DNA of 34,521 nucleotides from the NCBI GenBank assembly GCA_016188175.1, contig JACPII010000014.1, forward strand, positions 1 through 34,521, in the 5' to 3' direction. Below the pieces are notes generated by a model. It had not been told where the DNA came from, did no database searches, and worked only from the letters and a program-made list of their open reading frames with translations. Of this stretch, positions 1 to 8,718 are shown piece after piece. A program made the translations under genes and the position numbers. Within the stretch, counting starts at the first letter, position 1, and each line of letters begins with the position of its first letter. This stretch comes from Candidatus Woesearchaeota archaeon (lineage in GTDB: Archaea; Nanobdellota; Nanobdellia; Woesearchaeales; JACPBV01).

Positions 1-425
1 CCTGCATTTTTACTATTAACCTCGGTGGTAAATCGCACATAGGAGCCCTCATCGTACGTGTGATGGGTTGTGGGTGACCAAGCTGTCATGTAAGCCCAAG
101 GAACCCCATGGAGATTATTTCTTCTTCCAGCCACCCTTTCCTCATTTAAAGGAAGCTTAAGACCGGGAACAGCAGACCTGCCGCCTTCTGTCCTGTTTGG
201 ATAAAGAAGGAAAGAATTGAGCCAGCCAGCCGATGGGGGATTTACTCTCTCGTCTTCACTATTAGGGCCTTCAATAATGCTTATTCCCTGCAAAACGACC
301 TCTTGCAAAGCCGCTCCGACATTATTGATTCTTGTCCTGCTTGCCGGAGTTCCCCTAATCTCAATAGTCTCCCCAAGGAAACCCGGTTCTCTACGGCTTC
401 GAACTGGAATAGATATTTCAGCCAT
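1..425 (-). CDS. Unknown protein, C-terminus cut by window edge (MAEISIPVRSRREPGFLGETIEIRGTPASRTRINNVGAALQEVVLQG...)
   Basis: Open minus-strand frame from ATG at 425 to the window edge (141 codons, no stop); absent from the ORF track because it is truncated; TATA-like TTTAAAAAC upstream (~461-470). Confidence 0.7.
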   Translation of the reverse strand, partial: MAEISIPVRSRREPGFLGETIEIRGTPASRTRINNVGAALQEVVLQGISIIEGPNSEDERVNPPSAGWLNSFLLYPNRTEGGRSAVPGLKLPLNEERVAGRRNNLHGVPWAYMTAWSPTTHHTYDEGSYVRFTTEVNSKNA

Positions 426-689
426 CTCGCACCCCCGTTCCTGTTTGGGGTTGGAATACTGTTTTTAAACATTATGAAAACAAACTGTTGAATGGCATCT
501 CAAATAAAGTGAGCAAGGAAACAACAACACCGGCCATGCTTGTTGATTCCTCGAAATGGGTTCTACCCCGCAGCTCGCTGCTGCTGGGATTTTTATTGGC
601 GAATTGATGCTAACCGTATCTTTATTGCGCATACATTGGCCATAACCCAACAAAACAACCTTTATAAACCGCCATCCATTTGCCAGCGT

Positions 690-893
690 ATGCAATTTCA
701 TTCCTCAAGCCGCGTTGAAATCATGGGAAAATTTTTTGGATTTTCTCTTTCATATCTTATCTTTACTTCCGTTCTTTTCCTCATCCTGGGTTTCTCAGGA
801 AAGCTTCCGGCAAGTTCCCCTTTCCTTAAAATCATGGCAATCACGGGAATTATTTCTCTTATCGGCTGCTCAATCAAGAGGCTCTTGCAATGA
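690..893 (+). CDS. Small membrane protein, possible N-terminal half of an SxtJ-like protein
   Basis: Hydrophobic MGKFFGFSLSYLIFTSVLFLILGFSGK...; TATA-like CTTTATAAA at ~660 about 25-30 nt before ATG 690 (alternative ATG 723); ATGA overlap with next gene. Confidence 0.6.
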   Translation: MQFHSSSRVEIMGKFFGFSLSYLIFTSVLFLILGFSGKLPASSPFLKIMAITGIISLIGCSIKRLLQ

Positions 894-1138
894 TAAATGC
901 AAAAAGATTCTTTGCTGGCATGGGCTCAGGGATGAAATCATTTGGGATGCTTATCTCCGCTATCATCAACAGTTCACTCCTTCTCATCGTCTATCTTGTT
1001 GGCGTCGGCATTACTTCCATCATCGCAAAGCTTGTCGGAAAGCGCTTCCTTGACACAAAGCCCTCAGCCAAAGGCTCTTACTGGTCTCCCTTGGGCCTCA
1101 AAACAAGGCCGTTAAAGGGCCACTACAGGCAGTTCTAA
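890..1138 (+). CDS. Small membrane protein, possible C-terminal half of an SxtJ-like protein
   Basis: TM segment followed by LVGKRFLDTKPSAKGSYW, resembling the SxtJ C-terminal pattern (GKDPL..F....SYW); 4-nt overlap upstream, 1 nt from carbamoyltransferase start. Confidence 0.6.
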   Translation: MINAKRFFAGMGSGMKSFGMLISAIINSSLLLIVYLVGVGITSIIAKLVGKRFLDTKPSAKGSYWSPLGLKTRPLKGHYRQF

Positions 1139-1139
1139 C

Positions 1140-2900
1140 ATGTACATCCTCGGCATCAGCTGTTATTACCATGACGCATCTGCAGCGCTCCTCAAAGATG
1201 GAGCTATCGTCGCGGCAGCCGCAGAAGAGAGGTTTACGCGGAAAAAGCACGACATCTCATTTCCCATCAACGCTGTTAATTTTTGCCTGAAGAGCCAGAA
1301 CATCACCATCAAGGATATCGGCCATATCGGCTTTTACGAAAAGCCATTCCTCAAGTTTGAGCGGCTGCTTTCCCAGCATCTCGAGAGCTTTCCCTGGAGC
1401 CTGAAAACATTTCTCAGCTCAATCCCTTCCTGGCTCAATGAAAAATTAAGGGTTCCCAAGATTATCAGGAAAAAGCTGGGATACACAGAAGGCGTTATTT
1501 TTGTCGAGCATCACCTTGCCCATGCAGCCAGCTCATTTCTCGTCAGCCCCTTTGAAGATGCTGCCATCCTCACCGTTGACGGCGTGGGGGAATGGACGAC
1601 GACAGCGATCGGGAAGGGGACAGGCAACGACATCGAGCTGATGAAAGAAATCCGCTTTCCCCATTCCCTTGGGCTTCTTTATTCCACAATAACTGCGTAC
1701 CTCGGATTTACGGTAAATAATGGGGAATACAAAACAATGGGCCTGGCTGCTTATGGGACCATGGATAAAGTCCAGAATCCTTACTACAAGAGATTGCGAA
1801 GCATCCTTGACCTCAGGGAAGATGGCAGCTTCCGATTTGATATGGGCTATTTTTCCTACACCTATAAAGACAGGATGCCCTCTCAAAAACTTATCCGCCT
1901 GTTGGACGGCCCGGTGAGAAAGCCATCGGAACAAGTCACCCAGCGCCACCAGGATATTGCCGCAGCAGTCCAGCTGGTCACGGAAGAAGTCCTTTTGAAA
2001 ATCCTCGATTACCTTCACCGCGAAACAAAGTCGGAAAACCTGGTAGTTGCAGGCGGGGTAGCCCTCAACAGCGTCTTTAACGGAAAAATATTGAGAAACA
2101 CCAGATTCAAGCGGCTCTGGATTCAGCCGGATGCCGGCGACGGCGGCACAAGCCTGGGTGTCGCTTCGTATATCTATCACTCTTTATTGGGGAACAAGCG
2201 CTCGTTCCGGTTCCAGGATGCCTGTCTTGGCCCGTCTTTTTCAGCAGCAGAGATTAAAAAATTCCTTGACGGGAATGCCATCAGGTACCGTGAATGCAAA
2301 GATGAAAAAGAGCTCATCGGAACAGCGGCAGATCTCATCTTCAATAACCGCGTTATCGGCTGGTTCCAGGGGGGGATGGAATGGGGCCCAAGGGCGTTAG
2401 GGGCAAGGAGCATCCTCTCAAACCCCTGCAATCCCAAGATGAAAGAGATCCTCAACGTTAAAGTGAAGCACCGTGAGCGCTTCAGGCCCTTTGCCCCGGT
2501 TGTCTGCATCGATGACGCCCCAAAATTCTTTGACTGCGACATGCCCATCCCCGAGCCGGCCGATTTCATGCTGATGGTGTATCCGATAAAGAAAGAATGG
2601 CAGAAGAAGATGCCTGCCGTCACCCATGTGGATGGCTCAGGAAGGCTCCAGACCGTAAGGAGCTTCCAGAACCCGAGGTTCTACGACCTCATCAAGGAGT
2701 TTGGAAGGCTTTCTGGGATCCCCATCTTGATAAACACCTCGTTCAACATCCGCGGAGAGCCGATCGTCTGCACCCCGTACGATGCCTACAAATGCATGAT
2801 GGGGACGGGCATCGATTATCTCTTTATGGACAGATTCCTCATAAAGCGCGATGATAACCCGCAGGATAGATGGGATAGTGAGATTGTGGCGGGGGATTGA
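1140..2900 (+). CDS. Carbamoyltransferase (NodU/CmcH/TobZ family)
   Basis: MYILGISCYYHDASAALLKDGAIVAAAAEERFTRKKHD, HHLAHAASSF, WGPRALGARSIL, FRPFAPVV, LINTSFNIRGEPIV motifs. Confidence 0.96.
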   Translation: MYILGISCYYHDASAALLKDGAIVAAAAEERFTRKKHDISFPINAVNFCLKSQNITIKDIGHIGFYEKPFLKFERLLSQHLESFPWSLKTFLSSIPSWLNEKLRVPKIIRKKLGYTEGVIFVEHHLAHAASSFLVSPFEDAAILTVDGVGEWTTTAIGKGTGNDIELMKEIRFPHSLGLLYSTITAYLGFTVNNGEYKTMGLAAYGTMDKVQNPYYKRLRSILDLREDGSFRFDMGYFSYTYKDRMPSQKLIRLLDGPVRKPSEQVTQRHQDIAAAVQLVTEEVLLKILDYLHRETKSENLVVAGGVALNSVFNGKILRNTRFKRLWIQPDAGDGGTSLGVASYIYHSLLGNKRSFRFQDACLGPSFSAAEIKKFLDGNAIRYRECKDEKELIGTAADLIFNNRVIGWFQGGMEWGPRALGARSILSNPCNPKMKEILNVKVKHRERFRPFAPVVCIDDAPKFFDCDMPIPEPADFMLMVYPIKKEWQKKMPAVTHVDGSGRLQTVRSFQNPRFYDLIKEFGRLSGIPILINTSFNIRGEPIVCTPYDAYKCMMGTGIDYLFMDRFLIKRDDNPQDRWDSEIVAGD

Positions 2901-2961
2901 TTCAAAACCGCTTATAAATGATTATGTCCTCCCCCTAGTTTAAATTCGATTCCTGCCCCTA

Positions 2962-3297
2962 TCAAACTTCTATAATCAGTTTATTCTTACTTTCAGGGTA
3001 AATATTCACCTCCCCTCCTCTTTTCAGCTGCATAAAATCTATTATCCTTTTGTTAAGTCGTATATCTAATGTGGAGCCTGCTTGTCCTATCTTCGTTTTT
3101 GCCCCTAAACCCCAAAGTCCCTCCTTCTTTGTAATCTCTGTCATCTTTTTTGATGTTTCTTCACTAAAGTACGTTTCACCGCATTTTTGGCAAACGAATG
3201 CGGGGAATTTTCCAATTCGTATCCCGTAGAGGGAGTAATCTACCTTCTTGTTAATCATTTTTACACCGCATTCCCAGCATGCATCTTTTTCTTTCAT
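2962..3297 (-). CDS. YgiT-type zinc finger / AbrB-like antitoxin candidate
   Basis: CWECG...CQKCGE zinc-finger Cys pairs followed by an AbrB-like tail; ATG 3297 preferred over the TTG-initiated ORF at 3318; directly downstream of DUF4258 gene. Confidence 0.75.
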   Translation of the reverse strand: MKEKDACWECGVKMINKKVDYSLYGIRIGKFPAFVCQKCGETYFSEETSKKMTEITKKEGLWGLGAKTKIGQAGSTLDIRLNKRIIDFMQLKRGGEVNIYPESKNKLIIEV

Positions 3298-3307
3298 TTT
3301 TACCCCC

Positions 3308-3508
3308 TTATTTTTCAATAAAAACAGTTTTGATTCTATAGATATCGCCTTTTCTTTTATAGGCTATTTTAAAATAAGTGTACGAAGCTAAGTACCCATC
3401 CGTTTGTCTTGATACAGAACCCATTTTAATTGCCCTTTTTATCTGCTCTTCGTCAATGCCCTCAATGTCCATCTTTTCTTTTGCATGTTTGCTAAGCTGG
3501 ATGATCAC
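3308..3508 (-). CDS. DUF4258 family protein, toxin candidate
   Basis: MIIQLSKHAKEKMDIEGIDEEQIKRAI...YRIKTVFIEK matches the DUF4258 pattern; paired with YgiT-type zinc-finger gene. Confidence 0.75.
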   Translation of the reverse strand: MIIQLSKHAKEKMDIEGIDEEQIKRAIKMGSVSRQTDGYLASYTYFKIAYKRKGDIYRIKTVFIEK

Positions 3509-3576
3509 CTTTCTTTCCCCTTCTTATTAGATATAATTAGTTGTAATTACTAATAATCATCAGTGATATATAAATA

Positions 3577-3950
3577 TTGCGGTTTTGGAAAGAGAATATT
3601 TCTGGGCCAACAGAAAGGGACACTTATAATTTTACTATAAACGATTCTTCAAAGCCAATAAAGGTTACTTTGGTATGGGATGATTATCCTGGGAATTTGA
3701 GCGCAAGTAAAATGCTTGTGAATGACTTGGATTTATACTTAAGGGCGCCTAATGGGACCATCTATAAGTCATGGACTTTAGACCCTTCTAATCCATCTGC
3801 CCCTGCCACCAAAGACGGCAACCATATTGACAATGTTGAGCAGATTGTGGTTGAGAATCCTGGAAGCAATAATCTTTACACGAATGGGCACTGGCAGATT
3901 GTTGTAAATGCAACCTCTTGTCCGCATAAGTATTCGCTGATTTACCCAAT
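3577..3950 (+). pseudogene. Fragment of an S8 subtilase C-terminal region (duplicate of part of 4756-8136)
   Basis: RDTYNFTINDSSKPIKVTLVWDDYPGNLSASKMLVNDLDLYLRAPNGTIY...HWQIVVNATSCP nearly identical to 6187-6497, with high DNA identity; no catalytic domain; no ATG start. Confidence 0.85.
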
Positions 3951-3955
3951 GTCCC

Positions 3956-4213
3956 CTATTTCTCCAATTCAAGAATCTTGTTTAAACTACTTTCTCCCTT
4001 ATTTGTAATTTTATAATACCTGTGCCTGTCATCATCGGGGTTAATGCAGCTTATGTATCTCTTTTTTTCAAGCTCAAGAAGTGTCCTGCTTACGCTCGTG
4101 AGGTGTTTGCCTAATTCTTTGCTTAATCGCTTTCCTGTTTTTGGTTTGTCCCTCAAAAACGTAAGGATACTTTTTCTTAACTTTCCTTTAATGACGAAAA
4201 TAACATCCCGCAT
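3956..4213 (-). CDS. Winged-helix transcriptional regulator (MarR/ArsR-like)
   Basis: RKSILTFLRDKPKTGKRLSKELGKHLTSVSRTLLELEKKRYISC...RYYKITNKGE wHTH pattern. Confidence 0.8.
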   Translation of the reverse strand: MRDVIFVIKGKLRKSILTFLRDKPKTGKRLSKELGKHLTSVSRTLLELEKKRYISCINPDDDRHRYYKITNKGESSLNKILELEK

Positions 4214-4325
4214 GTAAGAAACCCTCAGAAACCCTTGTTAAAAATCAGCTCAACATTAGCTAAACATAAAAAACTAGAAAGATTTAAATATGGATTCGCC
4301 TAAATTCTACGTGGGGGATGGATCG

Positions 4326-4745
4326 ATGGGAAATAAACGGTGCTTGCCTTATATTTTGGTTTTCGCCTTATCATTGATCCTCTTATCTGGATGTAGCCTT
4401 TCTTATGAAAACAAGTCCCCGCAGCTGACAGAAGGGGAGTTAAAAAACAAAGTTTCTCCGAGATTGAGGGCGGGGGATATGCCTGAGTGGGCAAGAAACC
4501 CCGATGGTAGCGGTAATGTAAGTGTTGTTTTTCATAAAGATTTATCATTTTCTAATGCCCAAGATTTAGTAAGAAAATATAATGGAATTCCCGTATTGCT
4601 AATAGAGGACATCACAGTTAATGATTCTACTTGGTTTAATTCATTAGTTGTAATCATGTTCAGTAAAGATATTTTAAATCTGGCAAAAGCTGGGGAGGTG
4701 GTATACATTGAGGAAGTTCCTCCTAGACCTCAAATATATAAGTAA
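4326..4745 (+). CDS. Secreted lipoprotein-like protein homologous to the N-terminal (propeptide) region of the adjacent subtilase
   Basis: Lipobox-like LILLSGCS; MPEWARNPDGSGNVSV..LLIEDITVNDSTWFNSL..VVYIEEVPPRPQIY aligns with VPPWARNPDGTGTFSI..LLSIEDWSIDESNWFHSL..ILWIEDIPPAPRIY of 4756-8136; TATA-like TTTAAATAT at ~4281. Confidence 0.75.
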   Translation: MGNKRCLPYILVFALSLILLSGCSLSYENKSPQLTEGELKNKVSPRLRAGDMPEWARNPDGSGNVSVVFHKDLSFSNAQDLVRKYNGIPVLLIEDITVNDSTWFNSLVVIMFSKDILNLAKAGEVVYIEEVPPRPQIYK

Positions 4746-4755
4746 CAACATAAAA

Positions 4756-7700
4756 ATGAAGGTTGTAACTATCAACATGGTCATTATGCTCTTACTAATC
4801 TCCATTGAAGTCCAAAGTTCCACTTCAACAAACTTATTATTACATAAAGTACCTAAAAGACTTCAGAACCTAGAGGTACCTCCGTGGGCGAGAAACCCAG
4901 ATGGCACTGGTACCTTCTCTATTAATTTTGATAAAAACACCACATTAAGCGAAGCTATTTTAATAATCCAACTGGGCGGTGGAAAGCCCCTTCTTTCAAT
5001 CGAGGACTGGTCAATAGATGAATCAAATTGGTTTCATTCATTAACGGTTAATTTACCCCCGAATCGTTTATTAGGGTTTGCAAACGAGAAAAAAATTTTG
5101 TGGATAGAAGATATCCCTCCAGCACCAAGAATATACAACGATGGAGCAAGGGTGGTAAGCAACATTAATTCCCTTCAAAGTACCCCCTATAACCTTGAGG
5201 GTGATAGTATTCTGGTTTCGGAATGGGATGCTTATCATGTTGACCGCAATCATCCCGATTTACTAAACAGAGTTTCTTATGGTGATGTAAAGGTAATTGC
5301 CGATCACGCAACTAACGTCGCTGGAACAGTAATGGGTGATGGAACAAATAGTACCTCGAAGGGTGGTAGCGCCTTTCAATGGAAAGGAGTTGCTACGAAA
5401 GCGCTAATAAAGTCTTTTGAGTGGTTTAATTCCCTTTCTGAATTAGATGCAGAATATGATTTTGCCTTAGATTCTGGTTCAAAAATATCACAGAATTCAT
5501 GGGGTCTAGAGTGTGATAATGTTGGAAACTATAGCCAAGTAACTCAAAGAATTGATGAAATAATTATCCAAAATAGGACAACGATTGTCTGGTCTATTGG
5601 AAATTCGAGGGATGATGGAAATTGTGGAACTAATCCTTCCAGCCCCAATAACAACTATGGTGTTGTTTCTTTATACTCTACTGCAAAAAATGTCATTACA
5701 GTTGGAGCCATTAACACTAACGACTTATCAATGACCTCCTTTAGCGGTTGGGGACCAACAAGTGACAATAGGACTAAACCAGACATCGTTGCTTCAGGTT
5801 GCCAGGTGGGAGGGGATGGGGGAACAAAATCTACAACTCCCAATGCCTTTATTGATCTGTATAATAATGTGAATGGGAGTGACGGAGCCGATGGGATTGA
5901 TGATAACAGTAATCTTTATGATGTGATGTGCGGAACTTCTATGGCTTCTCCCGTTGTATCCGGCACCGCCGCACTCATGTACCAGCAATTCTCCTGCCTT
6001 AAGCCGTATAATGTTGAAACGCCGCTTCCCTCTACAATTAAAGGCATTCTTATCCACACCGCAAAAGACCTCAACAGGACAGGCCCCGATTACATCATGG
6101 GCTGGGGCTTGATTAATGCAACAGCAGCATTAGACCAGGTAATCTACCGATACTTCAGGGAAGAGAATCTTTCTTCTGGTTCTGACAGAGATACTTATAA
6201 TTTTACCATCAATGATTCTTCAAAGCCAATAAAGGTTACTTTGGTATGGGATGATTATCCTGGGAATTTAAGCGCAAGTAAAATGCTTGTGAATGATTTG
6301 GACTTATATCTTAGGGCGCCTAACGGCACCATCTACCAATCATGGACTTTAGACCCTGCCAACCCTTCAAGTCCAGCCACCAAAGACGGCAACCATATTG
6401 ACAATGTTGAGCAGATTGTGGTTGAGAATCCTGGAAGCAATAATCTTTACACGAATGGGCACTGGCAGATTGTTGTAAATGCAACCTCTTGTCCGCAATG
6501 CCCTCAGAAATACTCCCTTATTTACAAAAGGCCATTTCAATTTGATTTTCCGGCCGGCGTTAGCTTAATTTCTTTTCCAATAGACCCATATGAAAAACGA
6601 ATAAATCTTACATTTGGAAATAACCCGAATATCAGGAGAATGTATTATTATGAGGGTGGCTCTTTCACTTCATGGCATCAAAACCTTACCGATACCTTAA
6701 ATGTTATTGGGCCGGGAAAAGGATATTGGGTTTCCGTTGCGTATAATGGAACCGACAATAACACCTTTGCCGAAATAAATGGTGACCCAATCACCGAAAA
6801 TGGTGCCTCTGCAACCACCGGAATTATCTTTAATAACAATTGGAACCTCATTGGTTTTAACTCCTTTTTTGACATCCCCTCAAATGAGTCCTTAAAAGGA
6901 GCGCCGATTAACAAATTCTTAAGACATAAGCGGGGCTCGGTGGATAGTCTATCTAACTACCATATTTTCAATAATGATTCTACCTTTGAAAATTCTCCCT
7001 TTAATCTTAAGGCTGGGTACGGCGCATGGATGTATAATTTGGGGGGAGGAACCTGGGTTATCAATCAAACTAGATCATGCTCAACTTTTTATCCGCCAGC
7101 CGAAACCCTTGCCGGATTAACAACAACCAACACCAGCCAGCCATTCACGATTTACGGGTTTGCCGCTTGCGACCAGCAATTTTCCAATGGAACCGTCGAT
7201 GTTGAGATTTCGCTTAAGGTCGGTGGTGTGGAAATTATGAATTATTCAATGGAAAGCCTTGGGATAAACCAGTACAGGCTACCCGTTCCCATTGGGGAAG
7301 CGACTCCGAACGACAGCGCGGAAATCTTCATCAATAACCTCTCCATTACCCAAGGAAATGTTACTATTGGAAATGAAGGGAATTTCGTTTACCTCAACAT
7401 TTCCGCGGTCGGAGTTTCAGACGCAGACGCCGATGGCTTCACGGGGCAATGCCTTGATTGCAACGACAATAATGCCTCAATACGCCCAAATGCCACGGAA
7501 ATCTGCAACAACAACGTGGATGACAATTGCAATAATCAGATAGATGAAAATTGCAACCTTTCCGTTTTTGATGTTGAGCGGCTGTACCAGAACGAAGAAT
7601 CCCTTACCACTATCTTCTCTTGGTCTGGGCTCAATAATGGCACATCAAACTTTACCGAGACCTCCTGGAGGTTTAATCCAGGCAATGGAAATTGGGTAAC

Positions 7701-8136
7701 TGGCGCCTCAAGGGTTCCTTTTCGGGAAGAGCAAAACATCACTTTTATTATAGAAGATTCCTTTTCAGTTGGCGGTGAATACCTCGCTTCAGCCAATCTT
7801 TCCGAATCCACAATCCAATCCCTTCAACAGATTAAGCATAAAATGGCGGGGTTATTGGTTCATAACCTATCCCTTTTAGAAAATAGCTCATTACATGCCA
7901 TTACGGAATTTTCCCCTTTGAACTTTTTCTCATCTTGGCTGAATAATGTTTCCTGGGCTTTAAATTTCGGAGATTCTTCCGAAGCAATCGGAAGTCAAAA
8001 TTTTACCCTGCTATCGGGAGAAAACATCTCCGTTTTTGTGGAAAAAAATTACTCATCTTCAGGTTCCTACCTTATTAACGCAAGTCTTGTCAACGTTACC
8101 CGAAGGGGGTACAAAAACATTACCGTAACAATATAG
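4756..8136 (+). CDS. Secreted S8 subtilase with C-terminal surface modules and a MopE-like putative metal-binding motif
   Basis: Signal peptide MKVVTINMVIMLLLISIEVQSS; ILVSEWDAYHVDRNHPDL, DHATNVAGTV, GTSMASPVVSGTAALM catalytic motifs; DADADGFTGQCLDCNDNNASIRPNATEICNNNVDDNCNNQIDENC. ORF-track start 4708 is TTG; ATG 4756 preferred. Confidence 0.9.
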   Translation: MKVVTINMVIMLLLISIEVQSSTSTNLLLHKVPKRLQNLEVPPWARNPDGTGTFSINFDKNTTLSEAILIIQLGGGKPLLSIEDWSIDESNWFHSLTVNLPPNRLLGFANEKKILWIEDIPPAPRIYNDGARVVSNINSLQSTPYNLEGDSILVSEWDAYHVDRNHPDLLNRVSYGDVKVIADHATNVAGTVMGDGTNSTSKGGSAFQWKGVATKALIKSFEWFNSLSELDAEYDFALDSGSKISQNSWGLECDNVGNYSQVTQRIDEIIIQNRTTIVWSIGNSRDDGNCGTNPSSPNNNYGVVSLYSTAKNVITVGAINTNDLSMTSFSGWGPTSDNRTKPDIVASGCQVGGDGGTKSTTPNAFIDLYNNVNGSDGADGIDDNSNLYDVMCGTSMASPVVSGTAALMYQQFSCLKPYNVETPLPSTIKGILIHTAKDLNRTGPDYIMGWGLINATAALDQVIYRYFREENLSSGSDRDTYNFTINDSSKPIKVTLVWDDYPGNLSASKMLVNDLDLYLRAPNGTIYQSWTLDPANPSSPATKDGNHIDNVEQIVVENPGSNNLYTNGHWQIVVNATSCPQCPQKYSLIYKRPFQFDFPAGVSLISFPIDPYEKRINLTFGNNPNIRRMYYYEGGSFTSWHQNLTDTLNVIGPGKGYWVSVAYNGTDNNTFAEINGDPITENGASATTGIIFNNNWNLIGFNSFFDIPSNESLKGAPINKFLRHKRGSVDSLSNYHIFNNDSTFENSPFNLKAGYGAWMYNLGGGTWVINQTRSCSTFYPPAETLAGLTTTNTSQPFTIYGFAACDQQFSNGTVDVEISLKVGGVEIMNYSMESLGINQYRLPVPIGEATPNDSAEIFINNLSITQGNVTIGNEGNFVYLNISAVGVSDADADGFTGQCLDCNDNNASIRPNATEICNNNVDDNCNNQIDENCNLSVFDVERLYQNEESLTTIFSWSGLNNGTSNFTETSWRFNPGNGNWVTGASRVPFREEQNITFIIEDSFSVGGEYLASANLSESTIQSLQQIKHKMAGLLVHNLSLLENSSLHAITEFSPLNFFSSWLNNVSWALNFGDSSEAIGSQNFTLLSGENISVFVEKNYSSSGSYLINASLVNVTRRGYKNITVTI

Positions 8137-8151
8137 GCAAAGGTGAAAACA

Positions 8152-8718
8152 ATGAAAAACAAAACCAAAGTTGCAATCGGCATTTTGATTCTAGTTTTGG
8201 TGGCAGCAGGTATTGTTGCGCAGACCAACAAAATTTACTTGAAAAAACTGGTAAGTTGTAATAATGTCTCTTATTCAATAATAGGGCCCGTATATGGGAA
8301 TTGTACCAGAGATTACCCGGAGAGGGTTTGTCAGGACCCGCCCTTAAACACTACCTGTCAGGACCAAATAAAAACCCATAACTACCGATGCCAGACAGGC
8401 ACAACGACAGTCCAAAAAAGTAGCTTAGATTGTTCCCCCGAATCTTTTGAAATCAGCAGAGAATTAAATGCCTTAAAGCAAAAGGTCGAGTTCTCGGAAT
8501 GGGGAATGTGCAACCAAGAAGGCGAAAATGTTATCATCTGTGACAGCAAATTTGACGGCAACAGTGATGGAAAATGCTCATCGGGAGAAAGCTGTATGAA
8601 ATTTGTTGTAAACTTGGATGGGATTGACGCTTATACGAGGAACTCAAGGGATGACTGGGTTTTGAATGATAACAGCTTCTTCCTAGGAAAGTTGCAGGCT
8701 GTGGAGGTAGCAAAATGA
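8152..8718 (+). CDS. Secreted Cys-rich protein of unknown function
   Basis: N-terminal hydrophobic helix (VAIGILILVLVAAGIVAQ), many Cys; just downstream of subtilase; ATGA overlap with next gene. Confidence 0.7.
   Translation: MKNKTKVAIGILILVLVAAGIVAQTNKIYLKKLVSCNNVSYSIIGPVYGNCTRDYPERVCQDPPLNTTCQDQIKTHNYRCQTGTTTVQKSSLDCSPESFEISRELNALKQKVEFSEWGMCNQEGENVIICDSKFDGNSDGKCSSGESCMKFVVNLDGIDAYTRNSRDDWVLNDNSFFLGKLQAVEVAK

Noticed and set aside
1533-2180. 215-aa minus-strand ORF
   Set aside because: Antisense shadow of the carbamoyltransferase gene.
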